Below are positions 11,163-19,864 of a DNA stretch of 64,000 bases, in pieces (position 1 is the stretch's first letter; each line of letters opens with the position of its first letter). The notes beneath the pieces are model-generated. The model did no database searches and was not told the DNA's origin. It saw only the letters and a program-made list of their open reading frames with translations. The stretch is from Nitrospira sp. UBA2082. GTDB taxonomy: Bacteria; Nitrospirota; Nitrospiria; Nitrospirales; Nitrospiraceae. The stretch lies in contig DCZO01000014.1 of assembly GCA_002331335.1 (NCBI GenBank), positions 168,825-232,824 of the forward strand, in the 5' to 3' direction. The position numbers and the translations under genes were made by a program.

Positions 11163-11795
11163 TTACTCCGCCGGGCTGTAGGGCCGATCGGGCGGGCGCA
11201 TCGGCTCGGTGTTGCTCAAGCTCAGATACTCTTTGAGAAATTGATAGGCCTCCAACATGCGGCGCAGTTCCGGCTCGGAACTGCGGTCGCCGTTATTGGC
11301 GTCGGGGTGCAGCTGTTTGGCCTTGAGCCGAAAGGCGGCGGTCACCTCGGAGAGAGAACTGCCGAACTCCACCCCCATGACCGCATACGCGTCCAGCGCG
11401 TTGTTGACTCCGTGTGGATTGTCCGAAAGCGCGCCGCTTCCGCCGCTTGCGGCTTTCAGCATGTCGGCGAGATTGATTTTTCTGCGACGCCGGCGCGGCC
11501 GTTCTCGAATTTCGCTGTCGAACTCGTCCCATCGTTCTTCGACAAACTCCAATCGGGATTCGAGGCGCATCGCGCCGGACAAATCGCGAATCAACTCCAG
11601 CTCCTCTTCAATCTCGATGAGCGATCTGATGATTTCTTCGAGTCCTTGCTCGACCCGGAAAAATCCGTCCACCCGCTCTTCCATCATCGTATCGACGGCA
11701 ACGTCCAGGCTATCGTCTGTCTTTGAGCGCAACGACTCGATGCGCTTCTGCATTCCTTGGCGGAACTTGATGTACTTGCTGGTTGAAAACGGCAT
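11163..11795 (-). CDS. J-domain co-chaperone-like protein
   Basis: The protein has 210 residues. The C-terminal half is a J domain (about 135-200) with the diagnostic HPD in AKQLHPDANNGDR. The N-terminal half is acidic and helical and probably forms a coiled coil (VEQGLEEIIRSLIEIEEELEL). A basic patch RPRRRRRK lies between them. It lacks the Gly/Phe and Cys-rich regions of DnaJ, so it is a type III J protein whose client is set by the coiled coil. HPD stimulates Hsp70 ATPase activity. It precedes rnd by 10 bases, suggesting an operon; the functional link to RNase D is not known. Confidence 0.8.
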   Translation of the reverse strand: MPFSTSKYIKFRQGMQKRIESLRSKTDDSLDVAVDTMMEERVDGFFRVEQGLEEIIRSLIEIEEELELIRDLSGAMRLESRLEFVEERWDEFDSEIRERPRRRRRKINLADMLKAASGGSGALSDNPHGVNNALDAYAVMGVEFGSSLSEVTAAFRLKAKQLHPDANNGDRSSEPELRRMLEAYQFLKEYLSLSNTEPMRPPDRPYSPAE

Positions 11796-11906
11796 GGCCC
11801 ATCCCGCGTGTGACGACGGGGTATTCTAGCATAGTGCGATTTGCGGTCAGAAGGGCTTCAGGCTAGAGTCGACAAGGTTTCCGGACCCTGTTGATAACGG
11901 CGAAAG

Positions 11907-13349
11907 TCACTCTGGGACCGGCTGATCGGTCATTTTGACTCGTCTTCTCGCCACGCCGGTCTCGCGGGCGGCAGCAGCCACAGCCAGAGCGACGTTCGGA
12001 ACGACTGTTTTATCGAACAGGCTGGGGACGATGTAGTCTTCGCTCACCGCACCGTCAGGAATGGTGCGGGCGATGGCCTGGGCCGCTGCCAGCTTCATCG
12101 CCTCGTTGATCTCACGGGCTTGCACGTCGAGGGCCCCCCGGAAAATCCCGGGAAATGCGAGGGCATTGTTGATCTGATTGGGATAATCCGAGCGGCCGGT
12201 GGCCAAGATCCGGCAATGCGACACCGCCAATTCCCGCGGCACTTCCGGGTCCGGATTTGCCATCGCAAAGACAATCCGATCCGTCGCCATCGCGTCCAGA
12301 TCGTCGGCAGCCAGAATATTCCCAACCGACAGCCCGATGAAGACATCGGCGCCCTTCAGCGCGTCACGCAAGGTCCCTCTCGGCCGATCACGAGTCAGGC
12401 AAGCAGCCAGATCGGTCCGGCAGGCGCGTAACTGCTCCGCCTCGCCGTACAAGATGATGCCTTCCTTGTCGCACCCCAGCAGATGCGACACGCCCGCTGC
12501 CAACAGCATGCGGCAACAGGCCGTCCCCGCCGCGCCAAGTCCGTTGACGACGACGCGGACCTCCTCCAGCCGTTTCCCAACCACTCGCAGCGCATTGGTG
12601 AGAGCAGCCAGAATGACGACCGCGGTCCCGTGTTGATCGTCATGCATGACGGGAATGTCGAGCGACTGTTTCAGCCTCCGCTCGATCTCGAAGCACCGAG
12701 GCGCGCCGACGTCTTCCAAGTTGATGCCGCCGAAGCCCGGCGCAATCCCCTGCACGATCCGCACGATCTCATCCGGATCTTGTGTATTGAGGCATATGGG
12801 CCAGGCATCAATGCCGGCCAGCTCCTTGAAAAGCATGGCTTTGCCCTCCATCACGGGCAGCGCCGCTTCGGGGCCGAGATTCCCGAGCCCCAACACTGCG
12901 GACCCGTCCGTGACGATCGCCACGCTGTTGCACTTGGTCGTGAAGGCATAGGCTTTGGACTTGTCCTGTGCGATGGCTTGGACGACCCGGCCGACACCGG
13001 GTGTGTAGACCATCGACAGCACATTCCTGGTGCTGATCGGAATCTTCCCCTCTACGCGGATCTTACCGCCGAGATGCAGCAGGAAAATACGATCGGAGGC
13101 CGAGATCACGGTGACATCGGGCAAGGCGGCCAGCCGCGCGAGCACGTGCTCGCCGTGCGCTTCGCTTTGAGCGTCGAAGGTGACGTCGCGCACCATTCGG
13201 GTTTTCGTCGCAGACACAATATCGACGGCGCCTAAATTGGCCTGTTCCTCCGCTAACAGCGCCGCCACACGGGCGAAGACGCCGGGCTTGTTCGCCAACT
13301 CCAATCGAACGGTCAGGCGATAGTTGGAATAGGGACCGATCTCATTCAT
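11907..13349 (-). CDS. NAD(P)-dependent malic enzyme with N-terminal ACT domain
   Basis: The protein has 480 residues. Residues 8-85 form an ACT-like regulatory domain (YRLTVRLELANKPGVFARVAALL). The malic enzyme N domain follows with VYTPGVGRV and NLEDVGAPRCFEIE; the metal/catalytic segment is MHDDQHGTAVV, and the nucleotide-binding motif is VVNGLGAAGTACC. It decarboxylates malate to pyruvate. The long PTA-like C-terminal domain of MaeB is absent. The ACT domain suggests allosteric control by a small ligand, not identifiable here. An AGGAGGG sequence lies about 14 bases before the ATG, which is farther than usual. Confidence 0.92.
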   Translation of the reverse strand: MNEIGPYSNYRLTVRLELANKPGVFARVAALLAEEQANLGAVDIVSATKTRMVRDVTFDAQSEAHGEHVLARLAALPDVTVISASDRIFLLHLGGKIRVEGKIPISTRNVLSMVYTPGVGRVVQAIAQDKSKAYAFTTKCNSVAIVTDGSAVLGLGNLGPEAALPVMEGKAMLFKELAGIDAWPICLNTQDPDEIVRIVQGIAPGFGGINLEDVGAPRCFEIERRLKQSLDIPVMHDDQHGTAVVILAALTNALRVVGKRLEEVRVVVNGLGAAGTACCRMLLAAGVSHLLGCDKEGIILYGEAEQLRACRTDLAACLTRDRPRGTLRDALKGADVFIGLSVGNILAADDLDAMATDRIVFAMANPDPEVPRELAVSHCRILATGRSDYPNQINNALAFPGIFRGALDVQAREINEAMKLAAAQAIARTIPDGAVSEDYIVPSLFDKTVVPNVALAVAAAARETGVARRRVKMTDQPVPE

Positions 13350-13395
13350 TCGTGCCGTCGTTCCCTCCTATGGCCAAGACTACCACAGACGCGTC

Positions 13396-13554
13396 GTTCG
13401 TGAAGCGTCGATCGCAGGATGTGCGCGAGAAAGGCGCGACGAGCGCGACCGGCGCGACTCGGAACAGTGAAGCTTCAGGCTAATCCCGCTTTTCTCGCGC
13501 GTCTCGCGCGAAGAACGAGATACGCTTCGCGAGATACGAGCGACCAGCGGCCAG
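13396..13554. repeat. Heptamer-period inverted element, copy 1 (long form)
   Basis: The element fills the gap between the divergent malic-enzyme and fusion genes. The left arm carries units such as GTGAAGC and GTCGATC. The right arm, read on the minus strand, repeats GTATCTC, GCGAAGC, GTATCTC with a 7-base period. The core, GTGCGCGAGAAAGGCG through CCCGCTTTTCTCGCGCGT, recurs near 31841-31964, so these two form a subfamily. Confidence 0.75.
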
Positions 13555-13597
13555 CCTCCGTTGACGCTGTTCACGCCACGATGCTAGGGTGCCTCCT

Positions 13598-16500
13598 ATG
13601 TCGTCGGCGGCCCACACGAACTCTCCAAATCGGCTTATTCACGAAACCAGTCCCTACCTCCTTCAGCATGCCTACAACCCCGTCGACTGGTATCCCTGGG
13701 GGCCGGACGCGTTGCGCGCCGCCAAAGAGCACAACCGCCCTATTTTACTCTCGATCGGCTATTCTTCCTGCCACTGGTGCCATGTCATGGAGCGCGAGTC
13801 GTTCGAGAATGAGGTGATCGCCGGCATCATGAATCGCGAGTTCGTCTGCATCAAGGTCGATCGGGAAGAACGGCCGGACTTGGACGAAATCTACATGCAG
13901 GCCACGGTCGCCATGAATCATGGCCAGGGTGGCTGGCCCATGACCGTGTTTTTGACACCGGATCAGGAGCCCTTCTTCGCCGGTACCTACTTTCCTCCCG
14001 AAGATCGGTGGGGACGGCCGGGGTTCGGCTCGCTGCTGAAGAAAATCGCCGATGTCTGGAAAAACAACCAGGCGGGTATCCAGGCCCAAGCGCAGGACAT
14101 GACGGCACGGCTGAAGGGCGCGGGCCATATCGCCTCCCCCATGTCCGTGAGCGACACGGCCCTCGATGACGCGGTGACCCAATTCAAGGACGATTTTGAC
14201 AAGACTCACGGCGGCTTCGGCACGGCACCGAAGTTTCCACCGGCAGCGGGATTGTCACTGCTGCTTCGTTGCCACCGGCGGTCGGGCGAGGCCCAGACAC
14301 TCACGATGGTCACGAAGACACTCGATATGATGGCGGCCGGCGGCATCTACGATCATATCGGCGGAGGGTTCGCCCGCTATTCTACCGATGCGCGCTGGCT
14401 CGTGCCGCATTTCGAGAAGATGCTCTATGACAATGCGCTGTTGGCCCGCGTCTATGTCGAAGCCTATCAGGTCTCCAGGAAGCCGCTCTACCGGCACGTC
14501 GCCGGCGAAGTCATCGAGTATGTCATCCGGGAAATGACGGGGCCGGACGGCGGGTTTTATTCGGCCACGGACGCGGACTCGGAAGGAGTCGAAGGAAAAT
14601 ACTTTGTCTGGACGCCCGCCGAGGTGCGGGCAGCGTTGAAGAATGAGGAGGAGGCCCGGCGGTTCTGCGAGCTGTATGACATTACCGAGGAGGGCAACTG
14701 GGAGCACACAAATATCCCGAATCGCCTGCGGCCCATCGAAGACGTGGCCAGGCGGCTCGATCTCACGGTCGATGAATTGCTGGAGTCGGCCGCACGCGCG
14801 AAGCCGGTCCTCTATCGAGTCCGGCAGGAACGTATCCCCCCTGCACTCGACGACAAAGTGATCACATCCTGGAACGGCATGATGCTCTCAGCCATGGCTG
14901 AAGCGGCCCGAGTCTTCGGTGAAGACCGCTACCGGGAGCAGGCTCAACGGACAGCAGATTTCTTGCTCACGGTTCATGCCGGGCCGGACGGCCGCTTGCT
15001 GCGCACCTCGCGAACCGGCCGCGCCCATCTCAACGCCTATCTCGAGGACTATGCGTACCTGGCCGAAGGATTGTTGGATGTGTACGAGGCAGGCGCCGAT
15101 GAACGATATCTCCACGCAGCAGCGCGACTCGCCGGCTTTCTTATGACGGATTTTCTCGATCGCGAGCAGGGCGGATTTTTCACCACGGCCGAGCGCCACG
15201 AGTCGCTTATTCTCCGAGCCCGCGAAGGCACCGATGGAGCCGTTCCCAGCGCCAACGCCGTAGCCGCTTCGGCGTTGGCCAGGCTCTCGTTTCATTTTGA
15301 CCGGCAGGACTGGCGTGACGCAGCCGTCGGTGCCGTGCGGGCCTACGGACGACAGATCGCCCGCTATCCACGGGCCTTCGCTAAAAGCTTGGCCCTGGTC
15401 GATTTCCTGACCGAAGGGCCGGTCGAACTGGCATTCGTCGGCGAGGCGGACGAACTCCGCGCGCTTCGCCATGCCGTTGCGGAGCAGTATCTGCCAAACC
15501 GAATCGTGGCGACCGGCCATCTGAAGACGCCGTCATCGCTGCCTCTCCTGGCGGGCAAACAGCCGGTCGGCGGCAAACCGGCGCTCTACATCTGTCGAAA
15601 CTTTTCGTGCCAACAGCCGGTCACCGATCCCCGCTCCGTCGCGGACACTTTGCACGCGCACAGGGCCGGCTCGGATCGTCGTGGTCATGAACCCAAATTG
15701 TTGCAAGGCAGGCAGCTGGCCGGCCATGCCACCGTCTATGGGACGGCTGGCTACACCTCACGCATGATCGGACAAGCCGGTGACGCCGCGCTCGCCAGCG
15801 GCTTTACGGCGTTGGGCACAACCGGACTTGTCGTGACGCGCCTGGGATTCGGCACCTATCGCGTGACCGCACAAGAACCAGAGCACCGAGAGGCCCTCAA
15901 GAAGGCCTTGCGCACCTCCTGCAATGTCATCGATACCTCGACCAATTATGTGGACGGTGACAGCGAGCGCCTCGTGGGGTCCGTGCTGGCGGAACTCATC
16001 GGAGCCGGCGACATACGGCGTGAAGAAGTCGTCGTCGTCTCCAAGATCGGCTATGTCCAGGGGCAGAATCTCAAGCAGGCCGAAGCAAGAGAAAAATCCG
16101 GCGTGCCCTATCCTGAGATGGTCAAATATGGAGATGGCGTCTGGCATTGCATCCACCCGGAATTCCTGGCGGACCAATTGCCCCTGTCGCTGGACCGCCT
16201 TGGGCTGGCCACTCTGGACGTCTGTCTCTTGCACAACCCGGAATATTTTCTGTCCGAAGCCGCGCACCGAGGCGAGAGCGATCTGTCGGAACTTCGCACG
16301 CAGTTCTACGATCGGCTCGAACGGGCGTTCGCCTATTTCGAGTCGCAGGTGGCGGCTGGACGGTTGCAGTATTACGGAGTCTCCTCCAATACCGCCACAG
16401 CGCCGGCCGACGCCCCCGAAGCGACTTCGCTCTCCCGCATGATTGAGGCGGCACAAGCCGCAGCCCGCTCGGCAGGCACCGGAACCCATCACTTCCGCGT

Positions 16501-17275
16501 CTTGCAACTGCCCATGAACTTGTTCGAGTCGGGAGCCGCCATGACGGCCAATACAGGCGTGTCCAATCTGCAGACCGTCTTGGACTATGCGCAACAAGCC
16601 GGCGTCGCCGTGTTGGTGAATCGACCGTTGAATTCCATGCCCACTCCGCAGAGCGGGATGCTGCGCTTGGCGGATCTCCCGCTGGAAGACGCGGCCATCG
16701 ACGTGGCCCGCCAGCTTGACGCTGTCGGCGCAATCGAGCAAGAATACCGCGACTTGATCGCGCCGGCGGTTCCCTATGACGGGCACGGTGCGGCGCCTGT
16801 CGAGTTTTTCAACTGGTCAGAGGAATTGCGCGCCCTACGCCCCAAAATCCAGGGTCTGGAACACTGGGAACAGATCGAACACCAGATGATCGCTCCACGA
16901 GTCAACCAGGTACTGCAAACACTGTCCCGCCATCTGACTGGGGCCCTGTCTGAACGTTGGGAGACTTGGCGGGACCGTTATATTCCTGAACTCCTCGCCC
17001 TGCTGCGCGGCCTGCGGCGCGAAGCAACGGAGCGAAGCCGTGTTCGTACCGCGGCGGTCGCCCGTGTGATCGATCCGTTCTTGCCGGAATCTCGCCGGGG
17101 CGAATCGCTATCGAGAAAAGCGCTCTGGATCCTTGCCGGCACACCGGGCGTCACCTGCGTGCTCAACGGCATGCGGACGCAGCAGTACGTCGATGACGCA
17201 TTGGCCGTGCTCAGATGGGGAGCGCCCCCACAGATCAGCGCCGTGTATGAACAGGTGAAAACCGCAGCCTTGTGA
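13598..17275 (+). CDS. YyaL-type thioredoxin-fold protein fused to aldo/keto reductase
   Basis: The product has 1225 residues. Residues 1-170 form the DUF255 thioredoxin-like domain with a CHWC active site (Cys58, Cys61). Residues 200-690 are the six-hairpin, glycosidase-like part with HFEKMLYDNALLARVY and YICRNFSCQQPV. From about residue 730 an aldo/keto reductase begins (TALGTTGLVVTRLGFGTYRV) with Asp and Tyr in VIDTSTNYVDG, Lys in VVVVSKIGYV and His in VCLLHNPEYF. YyaL-type proteins are normally about 680-700 residues and end near the CRNFSC motif. No stop or frame break separates the halves. The ATG at 13598 is used; a GTG three codons upstream is also possible. The substrate is unknown. 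Confidence 0.88.
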   Translation: MSSAAHTNSPNRLIHETSPYLLQHAYNPVDWYPWGPDALRAAKEHNRPILLSIGYSSCHWCHVMERESFENEVIAGIMNREFVCIKVDREERPDLDEIYMQATVAMNHGQGGWPMTVFLTPDQEPFFAGTYFPPEDRWGRPGFGSLLKKIADVWKNNQAGIQAQAQDMTARLKGAGHIASPMSVSDTALDDAVTQFKDDFDKTHGGFGTAPKFPPAAGLSLLLRCHRRSGEAQTLTMVTKTLDMMAAGGIYDHIGGGFARYSTDARWLVPHFEKMLYDNALLARVYVEAYQVSRKPLYRHVAGEVIEYVIREMTGPDGGFYSATDADSEGVEGKYFVWTPAEVRAALKNEEEARRFCELYDITEEGNWEHTNIPNRLRPIEDVARRLDLTVDELLESAARAKPVLYRVRQERIPPALDDKVITSWNGMMLSAMAEAARVFGEDRYREQAQRTADFLLTVHAGPDGRLLRTSRTGRAHLNAYLEDYAYLAEGLLDVYEAGADERYLHAAARLAGFLMTDFLDREQGGFFTTAERHESLILRAREGTDGAVPSANAVAASALARLSFHFDRQDWRDAAVGAVRAYGRQIARYPRAFAKSLALVDFLTEGPVELAFVGEADELRALRHAVAEQYLPNRIVATGHLKTPSSLPLLAGKQPVGGKPALYICRNFSCQQPVTDPRSVADTLHAHRAGSDRRGHEPKLLQGRQLAGHATVYGTAGYTSRMIGQAGDAALASGFTALGTTGLVVTRLGFGTYRVTAQEPEHREALKKALRTSCNVIDTSTNYVDGDSERLVGSVLAELIGAGDIRREEVVVVSKIGYVQGQNLKQAEAREKSGVPYPEMVKYGDGVWHCIHPEFLADQLPLSLDRLGLATLDVCLLHNPEYFLSEAAHRGESDLSELRTQFYDRLERAFAYFESQVAAGRLQYYGVSSNTATAPADAPEATSLSRMIEAAQAAARSAGTGTHHFRVLQLPMNLFESGAAMTANTGVSNLQTVLDYAQQAGVAVLVNRPLNSMPTPQSGMLRLADLPLEDAAIDVARQLDAVGAIEQEYRDLIAPAVPYDGHGAAPVEFFNWSEELRALRPKIQGLEHWEQIEHQMIAPRVNQVLQTLSRHLTGALSERWETWRDRYIPELLALLRGLRREATERSRVRTAAVARVIDPFLPESRRGESLSRKALWILAGTPGVTCVLNGMRTQQYVDDALAVLRWGAPPQISAVYEQVKTAAL

Positions 17276-17318
17276 GTATCGATGCGCCATCTTACCGGAT
17301 AGACACAGAGGAGGACGT

Positions 17319-17882
17319 ATGCCGCATAGGAGAGACGTGGGAATCTTCGGCGCGCTGGCCTTGGCCACACTGCTGACTCAAAGCTGTGCCACTCAATCAG
17401 GATCCGGGACGGGAACTGAACGGACGCAAGCTGAACGAATCGGCGAGCCGGCGATTAAGGAGGCCAACTCAACCGGTGCTTCATCCGGATCACGAACCAG
17501 TCCGGAAATGCAGTCCGAACTGTCCTCACGAAATGCGTCGGGATTGTCTGCGGGACTGCTGATGGATGCGTTGTTCGACTTCGACCGGGACAACCTGCGC
17601 CCCGACGCCCTCACAATCGTGGAGGCCAATGCCAAGCGGCTGAAGGAGCAGCATCCGACGCGCGTGCTGCTGGAAGGCCGTGGCGATGAAGTCGGCACGT
17701 CCGCCTACAACCTCGTCTTGGGCGAGCGCCGCGCCAAGACCGTGAAGCACTACCTCCAACAACTTGGCCTGTCCCTCGAGATCAAAACGACAAGCTACGG
17801 CAAAGACCGCCCGCTCTGCTTCGAGCACAGTGCCGACTGCATGCAGAAAAACCGGAGCGTGCATTTCGTGGTCAAGGAGTAG
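17319..17882 (+). CDS. OmpA/Pal-family lipoprotein
   Basis: The protein has 187 residues. A lipoprotein signal ends in LLTQSC, with Cys23 as the lipidated residue. A Ser/Thr-rich linker of about 50 residues leads to an OmpA-like peptidoglycan-binding domain (about 80-187): ALFDFDRDNLRPDA, then VLLEGRGDEVGTSAYNLVLGERRAKTV. The usual GHTD is GRGDEVG here, and the conserved binding Asp and the following Arg pair are kept. It is probably anchored in the outer membrane and binds peptidoglycan. GAGGAGG lies just before the ATG. No tol genes are adjacent; the T2SS genes start about 0.9 kb downstream. Confidence 0.85.
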   Translation: MPHRRDVGIFGALALATLLTQSCATQSGSGTGTERTQAERIGEPAIKEANSTGASSGSRTSPEMQSELSSRNASGLSAGLLMDALFDFDRDNLRPDALTIVEANAKRLKEQHPTRVLLEGRGDEVGTSAYNLVLGERRAKTVKHYLQQLGLSLEIKTTSYGKDRPLCFEHSADCMQKNRSVHFVVKE

Positions 17883-17963
17883 CCACTGCTCCCTCCACGA
17901 CCGACGGAAGTTGCGGAGTCACTCCATGAGTCCGTTGGTGCGTGAAGAAACTGATCGGTGGGA

Positions 17964-18464
17964 TTACTTGGACGCCCCGAACAGGTCATTCCAGACCTTC
18001 AGGAAGTTGCCGGTCCTCTGCAGGTCTTCAGGAGTGCTTTTCTTCCTCGCCGTGGCCGGCCGGCGGGTGCTCAACCACTCGATGCGATCCGCCACGTCGC
18101 GGTAGTCCGGCTCTTCCCTCCTGATCCAGCGATACGCTTCCAGGGTCTCTTCCACCCGTCCCAAGGACTCGAGCGTGCGCCCCAATACATAGAGAATCTG
18201 AACGGTTTCCTTCGGAGACCCGCCAGGAGCCGAGAGTGCGTTTCGAAACGCCGCCACTGCGTCTTCCAACTGGCCAATCGTCTTGGCACAGAGCCCGATC
18301 TGCGCATAGGCTTTGAGGGCAAGAGCCGGATCAGCCACCGCCATCTCGAGCTGAACGATGGCCGCCTTATGCTGCCCCGCCTGTTTCAGAGCAAGGCCGC
18401 GCTCATACCGCTCCGCGGGAGACACCCCAGTCTCCGTTGCCTGACCTGAACGCTCGATCAACAT
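17964..18464 (-). CDS. TPR-repeat protein
   Basis: The protein has 166 residues with about three tetratricopeptide-like units between residues 17 and 125: AERYERGLALKQAGQHKAAIV, AYAQIGLCAKTIGQLEDAV and ILYVLGRTLESLGRVEETL. No signal peptide is apparent, so it is likely cytoplasmic. The C-terminus is basic then aromatic (KVWNDLFGASK). TPRs mediate protein contacts; the partner is unknown. It is divergent from gspC and convergent with the OmpA-type gene, and separate from both. Confidence 0.75.
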   Translation of the reverse strand: MLIERSGQATETGVSPAERYERGLALKQAGQHKAAIVQLEMAVADPALALKAYAQIGLCAKTIGQLEDAVAAFRNALSAPGGSPKETVQILYVLGRTLESLGRVEETLEAYRWIRREEPDYRDVADRIEWLSTRRPATARKKSTPEDLQRTGNFLKVWNDLFGASK

Positions 18465-18595
18465 AGCCTCCTCCCAAACCTATTGTGAGGGCATTGAAGC
18501 AGAAATCATGCCCATACATGCTCGCGCAACCAGGCCACGGCCATGGTCGCTCCCTACAAAATCCCCATATATGAGGCCATTATAGACTACCGGTG

Positions 18596-18624
18596 TTGAC
18601 GGACAAGAAGAAGCAGAGAATAAG
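18596..18624 (+). promoter_or_regulatory. Candidate promoter for the gsp operon
   Basis: TTGACG at 18596-18601 is followed after 17 bases by AATAAG (four of six matches to a -10). It lies about 190 bases before gspC. The whole gap from 18465 to 18811 (347 bases) holds no credible gene and no other feature I can support. This is a motif match only. Confidence 0.3.
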
Positions 18625-18811
18625 ACAGATTCATCGATTGATGAACTAGCTGAGTCTCGTCCCTGGTGGCCAGTTTGGAACATATTCAGGGGAACATCCC
18701 TCCGCCAGAGGGTCCTATCGATTACGGCGCACTTTTCGGAATCGCCCTTTGTTTGCATGCCGGCGCCCTGACCGAGTACTATGTGCACAAGTCCGAATCG
18801 GAGCAGATCCC

Positions 18812-19708
18812 TTGTCACCGTTGACCAAGCAGCCGTTCAGATACATCGGCTTGTTCATCTGCATAGTCATGGGTGGACTGCTGATCGCCCATTCGATCAA
18901 CGCCTTCGTTGCGGATGCGCTCTACGTCATGCCGACCGCCCCAGCCGAATCTGGCGGCCATGGCTCCGTCCGTCCAGTCTCCTATTCACCCGCTCAGTAC
19001 ATGGAAGATATCCGCGCCAGTGGCCTGTTTGCGATGCCTACGGCCGCTCAGAGCTCACCACACCAAGACCCCGGCGCATCGGTGGCCCGAGCCTCGATTG
19101 GCGCAGCGACGAAAATCCGGCTGATCGGAGTTGTGATGGGTGACCGGCAGGGCTTTTTCGCAATCGTGGAAGAGCTGGCCTCCAAGAGACACGTCCTCTA
19201 TCGCCTCCACGATCACATTCAAGACTTGGGAGAAGTCGCCGACATCCGGCGCGATGGAATAGCTGTTCGCCGGGGAAATCTGGAGGAATGGCTGGAGCTG
19301 GAGGCTGCTGAGAAACAGGTGGTAGCCGGAAATCCCACCGCCGCCACCGCCGCCTCGTCCTCTTCCGCGCCGCCGGGACCGGGTACCCCCATTCGGAAGG
19401 TCATTGACCGCCGAGAAGTCGAGTCGGCCATGAATGATTTGCCCAAGCTGCTGACCCAAGCGAGAGCGATACCGCATATGACCAACGGCACGCTCAATGG
19501 ATTTCGGATCGACTACATGGCACCCGCCAGTTTCTATGAGAAGATCGGGGTGCAAACAGGGGATGTGTTACAGCGGGTCAACGGCGTTGACATTCGCGAT
19601 CCCAGCACGATCCTCAGTTTGCTCCAGCAGCTGAAAAACGAACAGGTCGTCAAGCTTGATATTGTCCGCAACGACCAGCGTTCGACCATCACCTACGAAC
19701 TCCGCTGA
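18812..19708 (+). CDS. gspC: Type II secretion inner-membrane protein GspC
   Basis: From the TTG at 18812 (CGGAG 8 bases upstream) the protein has 298 residues. One membrane segment (YIGLFICIVMGGLLIAHSI) is near the N-terminus. A periplasmic homology region follows (KIRLIGVVMGDRQGFFAIVEE), as in the HR domain that contacts the secretin, then a Pro/Ala/Ser linker (about 190-215) and a PDZ domain (about 225-298: FRIDYMAPASFYEKIGVQTGDVLQRVNGV). GspC links the inner-membrane platform to the outer-membrane secretin and helps select substrate. An upstream TTG at 18749 would add 21 residues and is less likely. The expected partner gspD does not follow. Confidence 0.85.
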   Translation: MSPLTKQPFRYIGLFICIVMGGLLIAHSINAFVADALYVMPTAPAESGGHGSVRPVSYSPAQYMEDIRASGLFAMPTAAQSSPHQDPGASVARASIGAATKIRLIGVVMGDRQGFFAIVEELASKRHVLYRLHDHIQDLGEVADIRRDGIAVRRGNLEEWLELEAAEKQVVAGNPTAATAASSSSAPPGPGTPIRKVIDRREVESAMNDLPKLLTQARAIPHMTNGTLNGFRIDYMAPASFYEKIGVQTGDVLQRVNGVDIRDPSTILSLLQQLKNEQVVKLDIVRNDQRSTITYELR

Positions 19709-19864
19709 GTCGCGCAAACCAGAACGCGTATTTCGCGCCGATCCTTGCCAGGCCCTTCAAGAGAAGAGTATGGTTATCAAGCAGTTGCGCTGCCATTTCG
19801 CCATTCGCGAGGCGGGTGACAACGGCGGGGGTACACCGTCTAAGTAAAATCGGACTGAGGTCAC

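Noticed and set aside
15758..16786. Long - strand open frame (342 codons) opposite the aldo/keto reductase domain
   Set aside because: The + strand protein has intact catalytic motifs; the antisense frame has none.
18480..18818. 112-codon - strand frame upstream of gspC
   Set aside because: Overlaps the gspC start and promoter region; no domain and no ribosome-binding site.
19709..19864. Looked for a gspD remnant between gspC and gspE
   Set aside because: Only 156 bases; no secretin-like sequence in any frame.
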